A stretch of DNA of 64,000 nucleotides, taken from an uncultured Mailhella sp. (GTDB lineage Bacteria; Desulfobacterota; Desulfovibrionia; Desulfovibrionales; Desulfovibrionaceae). The notes under the pieces were generated by a model. It did not search any database, was not told the origin of the DNA, and saw only the letters and a program-made list of their open reading frames with translations. Position numbers and translations under genes: made by a program. This document shows, piece by piece, positions 54,267 to 62,989 of this stretch. The DNA is taken from positions 207,155 to 271,154 of the forward strand of contig CAJTRG010000001.1 of NCBI GenBank assembly GCA_910578585.1, written 5' to 3'. The stretch's first letter is position 1, and the number at the start of each line of letters is the position of its first letter.

Positions 54267-55109
54267 ATGCCCAATTTTCAAGCTCAAAATACCTTAGGGA
54301 GAGCTTCAAACTTCCCCTACCGTTCCTACCTTTTTTCCAGAAACGGGATACTCTACTTTAGAATTACCGTACCTAATCACTTATAATCATTACTTAAAAA
54401 GAAAGAAATACGAAAATCATTGAATACGGCAAAACTGAAAGAAGCCAGACCTGCCGCTCTTCGTCTTGCTGTTTTGGCTATGCAGTATTTTACATTGCTG
54501 GATAAAATCCGTGCTGACGTGGTACGGTTCGGCTGTAAAAATTCCATGCAACTAGCTAATATCAATGGGAAATTTTATGATTTCACTGATACGTTTTGGC
54601 TTGATGCAGAGAAAAGCGAAGAAAATGTTACTGAACTTTTAAAAGTATTCTTAAAGCCTTTGGAAACAAATAAAGCACAAAAGACAGATTCTTATGCTGA
54701 AACTGTGCGGTCTGAAAAGGAAAAAGTTGTTTATCTTGCTGAAACTATAGAGAAAAATACACAAAATTGCACAAGCAAGGAGCTAGGGTATCCCCTAGCT
54801 CCTGCCCAAAGTATTGTATCTGAATGTCCAGAAACGCCTATAACTCAGTGTGAAAATCGGCATGATTATAACTCGCAGTACATAAACGGGTCAGCTAAAA
54901 AAGATGAATTGTACCATCCAAAAGAACGTAAACCGTACCAGTCTGTTTCTTTCTATCCTGTTGTCAATCAAGGGATTACAGAACCTGCACTGCCCAGAAT
55001 GTACCAGCAATTTTATCAGTATACCGGACCAACCTTGGAAGAAGCCTATCAAGCTTTTATGGAATTATTCTATCTTCTATTAACAACATATAGAAAATTT
55101 TACCTATAA
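54267..55109 (+). pseudogene. Tyrosine integrase remnant with in-frame stop and no catalytic domain
   Basis: Codons 1-39 end in YLFSRNGILYFRITVPNHL, the DUF6538-like start of phage integrases. Codon 40 is TAA (54384-54386) and the same frame continues SLLKKKEIRKSLNTAKLKEAR, the expected next segment (CAA to TAA would explain it). The frame then runs to 55109 with no R...HxxR...Y catalytic region; a full enzyme should be about 400 or more residues. So it is truncated twice and cannot integrate or excise. Confidence 0.8.
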
Positions 55110-55118
55110 AAAAGCAAG

Positions 55119-55349
55119 TTATGCTTTAGCAATCCAGTTTTGTAAAACTGTGACTAGTTCAGATGCTGTTTTTTTATCAAGATGAATAATTTGAGAAGCT
55201 TTTCCTGGGTCTTTTCTTAAAGAACTCCCAAAAGTCGAAAGTATAATATATTTATCATCATCAGATTTAGCTATTTCCATTTCTGCATCAGTAATATTTT
55301 TACAAGCTTTTGTTTCATTTTTTTCATATAGTTTTATAATTTTTGCCAT
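55119..55349 (-). CDS. Small conserved hypothetical protein
   Basis: 76 residues from an ATG preceded by AAAGGTAA. It resembles small proteins of unknown function with a pattern YIILSTFG...HLDKKTASELVTVLQNW. It is convergent with the integrase remnant. No catalytic motif. Confidence 0.55.
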   Translation of the reverse strand: MAKIIKLYEKNETKACKNITDAEMEIAKSDDDKYIILSTFGSSLRKDPGKASQIIHLDKKTASELVTVLQNWIAKA

Positions 55350-55611
55350 ATTCAAATTACCTTTACTATTTATTATATCATGTCTTTTTCCTTAAAACTG
55401 CTTGCATGTGTTATATAGCACGTCAGCTTGCTTGGGTGTAGGTAAAATAATTTTGCTGGAAGATATGTAACAATTATACTTTAATACCCCTTGGTTGTAA
55501 AGCAGCCATAAGGAGAATTTTTTGCATGTGCCAGATTTGGAGTTTTCCAGCCAAGGCTTGAGTGCAGATATTCTGCGTTATATTTTTTTATTCATTGGGG
55601 TAATTTCCTCT

Positions 55612-55863
55612 TTATTTCTGACAGATTTTCTCAATCCTCAAGCCATAAACACTTTTTTTGCATTGTCCTAGACCTTTTGCATCAAGATTGGATAATGTCT
55701 TTGCTGAAATTGCATATCCAAGTTGCTTGGCTGCCTCTTGCCTTGTAAATACTGCCGGAAGGGTATCCTCCAGCTTTTTGAATAACTGCTCTTTATCGGT
55801 GTTTGATTGGACGTAAATACTGGCTGCTGAATAGGGATATTGGTAATCATAAGGATTGTACAT
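55612..55863 (-). CDS. Putative excisionase/helix-turn-helix protein
   Basis: 83 residues behind a good AAGGAG site. The region VFTRQEAAKQLGYAISAKTLSNLDAKGLG is a MerR/excisionase-like winged-helix start. The C-terminal wing after residue 65 is short and does not resemble the family, so the end may be altered by a frameshift at the A7 run near 55650. Confidence 0.55.
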   Translation of the reverse strand: MYNPYDYQYPYSAASIYVQSNTDKEQLFKKLEDTLPAVFTRQEAAKQLGYAISAKTLSNLDAKGLGQCKKSVYGLRIEKICQK

Positions 55864-56068
55864 AGAGATTCTCCTTTTGGTTTTTATATGTAAAAGGGGT
55901 GTGTGATAGGATTATGCAGGATTGTATGGGATAATTCATCATATCATGTTTTTTTTGAATAATCATAAATTAATTTGAAAAATCATTTAAAACATTATAA
56001 TAAAACATTGAAAAGTTGTTTATTATGATATATGTTTTTATTGAAAAGTTTCTATAAGGTTGATGAGT

Positions 56069-57421
56069 ATGCTTTACCGTAAGATTGAACATTTAATTAC
56101 AGAGCATTTGCAGTCTGATTCAAAACAAATTTTATTAATTGACGGAGCAAGGCAGGTTGGCAAAACCTATATTATTCGGCATGTTGGACAAAAACTCTTT
56201 GAAAATTTTATTGAAATCAATCTGATTGAGGATTTTTTAGGGGATAAATTATTTTCAGGCATCAAAAATACAGAGGATTTTTACCTTCAGCTGAGTATGG
56301 TTGCCGGTGATAAAATGAAAGAAAAGAAGAATTCGCTTGTTTTTCTTGATGAAATTCAGGCGTATCCTCATTTGCTGACATTACTGAAATTTTTATCTCA
56401 AGAAGCAAAATTTACCTACATAGCAAGCGGTTCTTTGCTTGGGGTTACGTTATCCCAAACAACCTCAATTCCCATGGGCAGTATCCGAAAAGAGCGTATG
56501 TTCCCATTGGATTTTGAGGAATTTCTTTATGCAAACGGTATGAATGAGTTTGCTGTTTCTGCTTTGCGAACGAAGTTTCAAAAGTTGGAAGAACTTGACG
56601 AAATTATGCATAATAAACTTATGGATATGTTCCGAAAGTTTTTGCTTGTAGGCGGGCTTCCTGATGCTGTCAATGCATACCTTGATACGCATAATATTCA
56701 GCGTGTCCGGGCTATTCAGCATGAAATTCATAATTATTATGCTGTTGATGCTTCTAAATACGATGAACAGAACAAACTGAAAATCCGCCGTATTTATGAG
56801 TTAATTCCCTCTAATATGGAAAATAAGAAAAAACGTGTTGTTGCACAGCAAATTGAAAATAAAAAAGGTAAAATATTCAGTGATTATCAAGATGAGTTTG
56901 AGTATCTTATCAGTGCAGGCATTGCCTTGAATGTGCAGGCTATTTCCAATCCGAAATTTCCTTTGGCAGAAACTGAGGGTAAGAATTTGCTGAAACTCTA
57001 TCTCAATGATGCTGGCATATTGTCCGGTATTCTGTATGGAAACAATATTCGGGCAGTGTTAGATGATGTGCGTTCTATAAATCTTGGTTCTGTATATGAA
57101 ACAGTTGTTGCAAGCGAACTTATAGCTCATGGATATAAACTTTTCTATTATGATAACCGCAGCAAAGGCGAAGTGGATTATCTGATTGATGATTATGCAA
57201 GTTTGTCTGCTATGCCTATAGAGGTTAAATCCGGTAAAGATTATGCTGTTCACAGTGCGTTAAATACCTTGGTGAACAATGAAGATTACCATATTCAGAA
57301 AGCTTTTGTTTTATCCAATGAACGCAAGATTATGCATAAAGGAAAAATTATCTATTTGCCTGTTTATTTTGTGATGTTTTTTCAAAATCAGTCTATAAGC
57401 GGTGAAGATACTTTTCTTTGA
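56069..57421 (+). CDS. AAA_14 ATPase with C-terminal DUF4143 domain
   Basis: About 450 residues. Walker A is DGARQVGKT (residues 25-33) and Walker B SLVFLDEIQAYP. The C-terminal DUF4143 part has a PD-(D/E)XK-like GEVDYLI...PIEVKSG motif. Proteins of this type are common in mobile elements and host-adapted anaerobes; their role is unsettled. The ATG at 56069 has the best AAGG spacing; 56063 is possible. It appears intact. Confidence 0.85.
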   Translation: MLYRKIEHLITEHLQSDSKQILLIDGARQVGKTYIIRHVGQKLFENFIEINLIEDFLGDKLFSGIKNTEDFYLQLSMVAGDKMKEKKNSLVFLDEIQAYPHLLTLLKFLSQEAKFTYIASGSLLGVTLSQTTSIPMGSIRKERMFPLDFEEFLYANGMNEFAVSALRTKFQKLEELDEIMHNKLMDMFRKFLLVGGLPDAVNAYLDTHNIQRVRAIQHEIHNYYAVDASKYDEQNKLKIRRIYELIPSNMENKKKRVVAQQIENKKGKIFSDYQDEFEYLISAGIALNVQAISNPKFPLAETEGKNLLKLYLNDAGILSGILYGNNIRAVLDDVRSINLGSVYETVVASELIAHGYKLFYYDNRSKGEVDYLIDDYASLSAMPIEVKSGKDYAVHSALNTLVNNEDYHIQKAFVLSNERKIMHKGKIIYLPVYFVMFFQNQSISGEDTFL

Positions 57422-57447
57422 AGAGATAATGCGTAACTATAGTCAGA

Positions 57448-57965
57448 TTATATTTTTTTCATATCTTGAATAATCTGATTTGCTTCGGCACTGGTGATAG
57501 CTGATAAATCTTTATTATAATGGGCAAGGACTGTATCAAGGTCTTTGCCTTTTTCTTTGCATAAGTTTTGAATAAGATTTTGCTGGCTTGCTGAAGCTGG
57601 TCTTGTGGTGCTGTGCGGTTTTGTATAAGCTTGTTTTGGAGCGTGCCGATCTGGCATAGGCTGGGCTGGGATATTTTGGGTAGGCTGGGGATACTACAGA
57701 TTGACTGTATTTTTTTGTTTTGAGCTTGTTCTAACCCCTGAAAATACGGCGTTTGAAGTTGTATATTTTGATAGGAATGATTTGTGGCTTCATTGAGCAG
57801 TTTGTTTAAATCCTCTGTAGTTTGGATTGTACCAATGGCTCCGCCTAAACTTGTTATACTATTTTCAGCAGAAGAAAATGTACTTGCTACTATGATTGCA
57901 GTTTGATTGTTGATAGCGGTTATATTGGCGATACTGTTTGTGAGATTTTGAAGGTTATTGTTCAT
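57448..57965 (-). pseudogene. Frameshifted small protein of the element
   Basis: The N-terminal frame starts MNNNLQNLTNSIANITAINN behind AGGGA. A different frame supplies a C-terminus QQNLIQNLCKEKGKDLDTV...IIQDMKKI, a helical tail typical of phage/plasmid recombination or ssDNA-binding proteins. The two overlap and join near an A-rich run at 57705-57717, suggesting one gene broken by a frameshift. No function is proposed. Confidence 0.45.
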
Positions 57966-58296
57966 TGTGTTTTTCCCTAGATATTGTTTTTTATAAGTTA
58001 GGATAAAGCCTAACGCTTTGTATTGGGCTAAGGTATGATGATTTAGGATAGCTCTCATATCATAGTAATAAAATCAAAGAGATTAAAACGTTGCTCTTAT
58101 ATAGGTTAATTTTTGTTTTCAAATGAGTACTACAGCTATGAGTGAAAAGTGAATATAACATCTCGTTATCCCCCGAAAATACGGCATATAAAACGCCAAA
58201 AAAGATAATTTCAATATTTTCATAATTGGATAGACAGCTAAAATTATGTATCAGGATAGCCCTTATAGATAAACAAAGAGCTATCCTATTTTTAAG

Positions 58297-58953
58297 TTAT
58301 TTGTCTTTTGGAACTCTCGTGCCTGTGACAAGATGCTGTCCTTTAGGTGTTTGCTCTTTGCCTCGTTCTTTAGCAAGGTAACTTACTTGGTGCATTACCT
58401 GATTTGTTTTTTCCTGCTCGTCAGAACTTCCATGTTTAATGATGATGCCGTTTTTACCCTTTTGATTGCAATAATCTACTAAGCCTTTTGTCTCTTCTTG
58501 GGAAATATCTAATGCTTTTGCCATATATTTTTCTGCGGCATTGTAAACCGTATGTGGATTTTGAATGGCGTTTCCATTGACCATGGCAACACAATGGTAA
58601 TGCGTTCCGCTGGCATGATTTTCTGCCGTGCACACTATGCGGGGATCAGGATTATGCCCTCCGGCATATTCTTTTCTTTTTATTGCCCGTGACATGTTTT
58701 CAAATATTCTTCCGACTTGTTTGTTATTCAGTTCTTTTGCTCCGTTTGGTATCCTCAAATCAAAACGAGTTATCATAACTTTGCTGTGCTTTTCTTTCAT
58801 GTCTTCTAAATGAGCATGAATAGGAGCAAGAACTTCCTCAATACAGCTTTGACCTTTCTCTTTGCTTGTGTTGATTGACTTTCCTTGAAATTATGTTTCT
58901 GTTGTCAATGTGCAGTTTCTTCTTTGAAGAAGGTCGTTTGTTTCTTTACACAT
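58297..58953 (-). pseudogene. Inovirus Gp2-like (YagK/YfjJ) replication protein with in-frame stop
   Basis: The ORF from 58800 contains VMITRFDLRIPNGAKEL and HYHCVAMVNG, typical of the inovirus Gp2/YagK-YfjJ replication family. Reading upstream, the same frame extends through EVLAPIHAHLED to an ATG at 58953 behind AAGGAG, but codon 21 is TAA (58893-58891). The intact gene would be 218 codons. The internal ATG at 58800 has no good ribosome-binding site. Confidence 0.7.
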
Positions 58954-59110
58954 AAGAAACTCCTTACTATAAATTTTGATAGTTGAAATTATCCTTTGAA
59001 ATAATTTGATTAATTTCAATCTCATTAAATAGTAAGGTGTCAGTCAATAATGGAGAGTTATTTCAGTATGAGTAGTGTTATTAACGAATGTGTATTAAAT
59101 TAGCTTGTTA

Positions 59111-59216
59111 TATACATTAGCTATAATTGTGTTATATACTTGTATGAAATCATATAGCCAAGCTGTATACATACAGGAATGTTATAGATAACTTCTATAC
59201 ATAGTGTTCTATACAT
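59111..59216. repeat. Cluster of TATACAT repeats
   Basis: Perfect TATACAT at 59111, 59166, 59196 and 59210, with a near copy TATACT at 59135. The copies are irregularly spaced, iteron-like, near the Rep-type remnant. Confidence 0.5.
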
Positions 59217-59434
59217 ATATAAAGGTATTACCAATAACCGAGATTGAGTAGTCCTGATATAACGAAAAATAAGAATATGAACGTGCGACAAACTCTCACT
59301 ATTATATGAATCTATTTGTGCGGAGAAATTACATAACTTATTAAATGAATATTTGTTTGATTAATAAAATATTTGAAGTTGAAGCTCAAAATACCTTTGA
59401 AACAGGAAAATATAATATCCAAAAAATCTGTATT

Positions 59435-59512
59435 AAATCCTAAAAATGATATAATAAATTTATATAAAAACTATAGTGTTATAGTAAAAATCCTAAAATC
59501 CTAAAAATCCTA
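59435..59512. repeat. AAATCCTA repeats
   Basis: AAATCCTA occurs at 59435, 59488, 59496 and 59505; the last three are tandem with 8-9 base period. Confidence 0.55.
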
Positions 59513-59745
59513 AATTATAAATAATAATACTATACGGTCAGATAGAAGGGATAAAATTTACTTTTTTATTAGGAAATTATTAAAGATTGCTGTCAGTTTT
59601 TCAATATTTTTATGGTTGATGTTTAGATTTTGAGTAATTACTTTTTTCTATTATCAGGAATACTTACTGTTTATAGGTTGACATTGACTGCTTTGCATTT
59701 CAAAAATTTTTATTTATATATTACTCTATTGAAATATAAAGATTT

Positions 59746-59779
59746 TTGCCTTGTAAATACTCGTTTGCGAGGCAATTTT
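59746..59779 (+). terminator. Hairpin in front of ERF gene
   Basis: TTGCCT (59746-59751) with AGGCAA (59770-59775) plus an inner CTCG/CGAG stem and TTTT after. It could be a terminator or leader hairpin. Confidence 0.4.
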
Positions 59780-59801
59780 GTTTAAAAACAAGGAGTAGTA
59801 T

Positions 59802-60491
59802 ATGGAAAACTATCATTCTCAAGAAACGATAAAGCTGGCGAAGGCGTTAATTGCTGTGCAAAGGGAGCTTAGTCCTGCCATGAAGGACAGCAAGAATCCT
59901 TTTGTAAACAGTCATTATGCGAGCTTAAACTCTGTTATGCAGGCTTGCCGTGAGCCTCTTTTGCAGAACGGTATTTGGCTGACGCAGCTGCCAGTTCCCG
60001 CACCCGTGGAACTTGGAGCAGGCTATATTGGCTTGGTAACAAAATTTACCCATGCAGAATCCGGGCAATGGCAGTCTTCGTTTATTGTTGCCCCGCTGCC
60101 CAAGAACGACCCGCAGGGCATGGGATCTGCCCTCACCTATTGTAGGCGTTATGCATTAACTGCCATGCTTGGAATTGTGACGGAAGATGACGATGCCGAA
60201 GGGGCAAGGGCAGACAACTTAAAAAATAATGGACGTGTCTCAAAACCTCGTAAATCTGAAACGCAGCAGCCCATAAATCAGGGCTTGAACAATTCAGAAT
60301 CAGAAAAGGAAAAAATGGGCAATTTGCCAAACCTTGACGGCATTGAATATCAGTATGTTCCCTCACAGGACGGACGGCAATGCATTATCGCAACTGGTGA
60401 TACCATACCCCACAAGGAAAAACTAGCTAACAGTGGCTTTAAATGGAACGCACAGCGAAAATGTTGGTGGAAATATGCTCAAACAGCGTAA
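59802..60491 (+). CDS. ERF-family single-strand annealing protein
   Basis: 229 residues behind AAGGAG. The N-terminal domain (LIAVQRELSPAMKDSKNPFVNSHYASLNSVMQ, then MGSALTYCRRYALTAMLGI) is the ERF recombinase fold. The C-terminal domain (ATGDTIPHKEKLANSGFKWN) is the small module often found at the end of phage ERF/DNA proteins. It anneals ssDNA in phage recombination. Its frame is intact, unlike its neighbours. Confidence 0.88.
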   Translation: MENYHSQETIKLAKALIAVQRELSPAMKDSKNPFVNSHYASLNSVMQACREPLLQNGIWLTQLPVPAPVELGAGYIGLVTKFTHAESGQWQSSFIVAPLPKNDPQGMGSALTYCRRYALTAMLGIVTEDDDAEGARADNLKNNGRVSKPRKSETQQPINQGLNNSESEKEKMGNLPNLDGIEYQYVPSQDGRQCIIATGDTIPHKEKLANSGFKWNAQRKCWWKYAQTA

Positions 60492-60521
60492 TTGTTTAAA
60501 ATAAATTAAAAATTTCATACA

Positions 60522-60540
60522 AACTGCCATTTCGGCAGTT
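60522..60540 (+). repeat. Intergenic hairpin, copy 1
   Basis: AACTGCC-ATTTC-GGCAGTT. The core ACTGCCATTTCGGCAGT and flanks (AAAAATT before, TGTGT after) recur at 61342-61362. Confidence 0.7.
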
Positions 60541-60605
60541 CCTGTGTGATACTGCTTCTTGACTTGTAATGTCGTTTGCGTTACATAAAAATTAAGGAGG
60601 ATTTT

Positions 60606-60905
60606 ATGGAAAAAACAGCAACGTTAAACCTGCGTATTAATCCTACTGTTAAGAGTAATGCGGAAAATGTCTTGAAGCAGTTAGGTATTCCTATGGCTAC
60701 TGCCGTAGATATGTTTCTGCGTCAAGTTTCTTTAACCGGCAGTATTCCGTTTTCTGTCAAACTACCTGTAATACCACAAGAAATTAATGCTGATGCCATG
60801 GCAAATTCAGAATTGGAAGAAGCACTTTTGCACGGATATGAACAAATAGCAGATGGGCAAGTTGTTGGTCTTGATTCTGTTAATGAGATTTTTGGGAAGA
60901 AATAA
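60606..60905 (+). CDS. RelB/DinJ-type antitoxin
   Basis: 99 residues from an ATG behind AAGGAGG. TLNLRINPTVKSNAENVLKQLGIPMATAVDMFLRQV is the ribbon-helix-helix of RelB/DinJ antitoxins, a likely autoregulator. The stop overlaps the toxin start (TAATG). The pair is intact. Confidence 0.9.
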   Translation: MEKTATLNLRINPTVKSNAENVLKQLGIPMATAVDMFLRQVSLTGSIPFSVKLPVIPQEINADAMANSELEEALLHGYEQIADGQVVGLDSVNEIFGKK

Positions 60906-61219
60906 TGAAAAAATATACTGTGCAAATGACGCAGGCAGCGATTAACGATTTAGAAACAATTTACACTTATATCAGCAATGTGTTGTTGTCAGTAGATACT
61001 GCAAAACAGCAGTGTAGCAGAATTTTGGAAAAGATAAATTCATTGGAAACATTTCCAAAAAGAAACAGGGAGTTATATTTAAAAGAAAATATTCCCTATC
61101 ATCAAATCCAAGTTGATAATTATGCTGCTTTTTATTCAATTTCGTATGATACAGTTACAATATTTCGTATCTTGTACAGTGCTTCCAATTTACTGGAACG
61201 CTTGGAGAAATATGGATAA
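60905..61219 (+). CDS. RelE/ParE-type toxin
   Basis: 104 residues: MTQAAINDLETIYTYI and the C-terminal DNYAAFYSISYDTVTIFRILYSASN are the ParE/RelE toxin fold. The target (ribosome-bound mRNA or gyrase) cannot be told from sequence. Coupled to the antitoxin by one-base overlap. Confidence 0.88.
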   Translation: MKKYTVQMTQAAINDLETIYTYISNVLLSVDTAKQQCSRILEKINSLETFPKRNRELYLKENIPYHQIQVDNYAAFYSISYDTVTIFRILYSASNLLERLEKYG

Positions 61220-61263
61220 TTGTCTTGAGTAGAATATTTTGTCGTTTTGAAACAAGAATTTAC

Positions 61264-61295
61264 AGCCTTGTCGATGTCAGTTGGCAGGGCTTTTT
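61264..61295 (+). terminator. Terminator after the toxin gene
   Basis: AGCC-(T)-TG pairs with CA-(G)-GGCT, followed by TTTTT. Confidence 0.5.
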
Positions 61296-61341
61296 GTTTA
61301 ATAATGAATAATCTATTAAAAACAATGCAAAAATTGCACGA

Positions 61342-61362
61342 GGACTGCCATTTCGGCAGTCC
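61342..61362 (+). repeat. Intergenic hairpin, copy 2
   Basis: GGACTGCC-ATTTC-GGCAGTCC. Same core and flanks as the hairpin at 60522-60540; compensating change G-C to the A-T pair at the base supports conserved pairing. Confidence 0.7.
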
Positions 61363-61382
61363 TTGTGTTTTAAGGAGCTTTT

Positions 61383-62551
61383 ATGGCACAGGTGATAGTA
61401 AATGACAGGGAAAAGCATTTGCTTGGTCTGCTGAAAATCGGTTTACAAGTTTATGCAGACAATGAAAGCAGGAAACTGCTTGGCAGCAGACAGGATTATG
61501 TGGGGTTGAGTGACATTAGCAGCTATGCAGAATGTCCAAGGCGTGCAGTTTTGCAAAAAATAAAGCCCGTGCAAAAGAATTTTTTGGAAACACTCATCTT
61601 ACAGCGCGGGCATTGGTTTGAAGAAGGGATTGGCAAGGCTCTTTCTGTTTTGAATTTGAACTATGTCATCCCGCTTGAAATAAAAACAGAAATTCACGGT
61701 ACGCCCCTTGTGGCTCATTTAGATTTTACGCTTGTGGGCGAAAGCAAAGGCAAAAGCATTGTACGGATTTTAGAAGTAAAAAGCGTAACGGATATTCCTG
61801 AAAGTCCAAGAACCGCACACTTTTATCAAGTTCACGGGCAAGCAGGATTATTAACGGAAAATTGGAATAATCCTGCGTTTTCTCTGAAAAACAATCACGG
61901 CGAATATCTTTATCAAGACCTTACGTTTTCGCAGCTTTGTGAAAAGCTTTTTGGCGTTCTCTTGCCGGAAATTCAGCACAGGCAGATGTGGAAGCATGGC
62001 TTTTGTATTTGAGTATGAAGGACGGCAAAGCCTTTGGTCCATACATGCATAATGATTTTCTTATGCAGGAAGTATATGCTTTTGCTCAAGATTTTTGGGG
62101 CGATATGCAGAAATATGCACATGGAAACCATGTGCTGCAACCTGCCAGGGGCTTTTATCCGTTATGTGACTTTTGTCCGTATGATAAAGACTGTCCAAAG
62201 TTTTCAAAATCAATATATCAGCCTGAATTTGAGAATGTTTTGCAGGAGTTAAGTCTGCTTAAAACGCAAAGAAAAGAAGCAGAAGAAAAAATAAAGCAGA
62301 TAGAAGAAAGTATAAAACACTCCTATACCCTGTCAGGCATTGATGATTGGATAGAAACAGATGCTCACCGTTTTCGCATAACAACTTCAAGTGGACGTAA
62401 GAGCCTCAATCGTGAGGTATTGGTTTTGGAATTAGAAAAGATATTTTGTGCAAACAAAATACTGTACTCAGAAATAGAAGGTTTGCTTGCTCGTGCTGAA
62501 ACAGTAAGCGAACCTTCTTCTCGTTTAACCATTAAAGAAATAAAGGGGTAA
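61383..62551 (+). pseudogene. Cas4-like PD-(D/E)XK nuclease, frameshifted
   Basis: The first frame (61383-62012) carries SSYAECPRRAVLQ and the nuclease core HLDFTL...RILEVKS. A second frame (in use from about 61980 to 62551) carries SAQADVEAWLLYLSMKDGKAFGP and the C-terminal Fe-S cysteines CDFCPYDKDCP. A one-base loss near 61970-61985 explains the break. Together they are the phage Cas4-like exonuclease type, RecB family, that works with annealing proteins such as the ERF gene upstream. Confidence 0.75.
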
Positions 62552-62553
62552 TC

Positions 62554-62979
62554 ATGGGATATTATTCAGAGGTCGCATTGGTTTTTACAGCCAAAGGGGC
62601 TGAAACTATGCGTTCTATGATTGATGAACAACAACCGGGAATGGCATTGCGGACAAGAAACTTTTTGGAAGAAGCCATGTACGCTGTTGACAGTGAAAGC
62701 CTTGCAGAGTTTTTCCATTGGGATTCTATCAAGTAGTATCTGATGTTTGAGGAAATCGCCTGCATTAACAGCGTGATGGAGGAGCTTGACGATGAGGATT
62801 TTCTCTTTATCCGCATTGGCGAGGATTTTGAAGATTTGGAAATTCAGGGGCGTTATTGGGACAATCCCTTTAATTTGGATGTGGTGCGAACGGTAGAATT
62901 TAGTCTGCCAATCACAGAGGAAACAACAGAAAGAACAACAGAAAGAACAACAGAAACAGAAATAGAAAACGCAATATAA
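62554..62979 (+). pseudogene. Phage-type small protein interrupted by TAG
   Basis: Starts MGYYSEVALVFTAKGAETM. At 62734-62736 the codon after SIK is TAG; the same frame continues YLMFEEIACINSVMEEL and RIGEDFEDLEIQGRYWDNPF. Relatives have Trp here (KWY), so TGG to TAG is likely. The frame ends in a Thr/Glu repeat. Function unknown. Confidence 0.7.
62923..62957 (+). repeat. 12-base tandem repeat
   Basis: ACAACAGAAAGA in about three tandem copies, encoding TTER units at the end of the preceding small protein. Confidence 0.75.
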
Positions 62980-62989
62980 GGAGAAAATT

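Larger units (their letters stand above)
58954..59745. other. AT-rich stretch with short repeats, no gene
   Basis: About 800 bases without a supported ORF, lying between the replication-protein remnant and ERF. It contains clustered TATACAT copies (59111-59216) and AAATCCTA copies (59435-59512). A replication origin or promoter cluster is possible. Confidence 0.5.

Noticed and set aside
55517..55560. Plus-strand peptide starting MCQIWSFP behind AAGGAG
   Set aside because: Only 11 codons before a stop and no supporting context; probably a remnant.
59435..59512. CRISPR array
   Set aside because: The repeats are only 8 bases, nearly tandem and without spacers; no cas operon is present (the Cas4-like gene belongs to a phage recombination module).
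54267..62979. Stop-codon reassignment in the element (TAA or TAG read as sense)
   Set aside because: Interrupting codons are two TAA and one TAG, where Gln-like and Trp residues are expected, and intact genes of the element end in TAA; frameshifts and deletions nearby point to decay instead.
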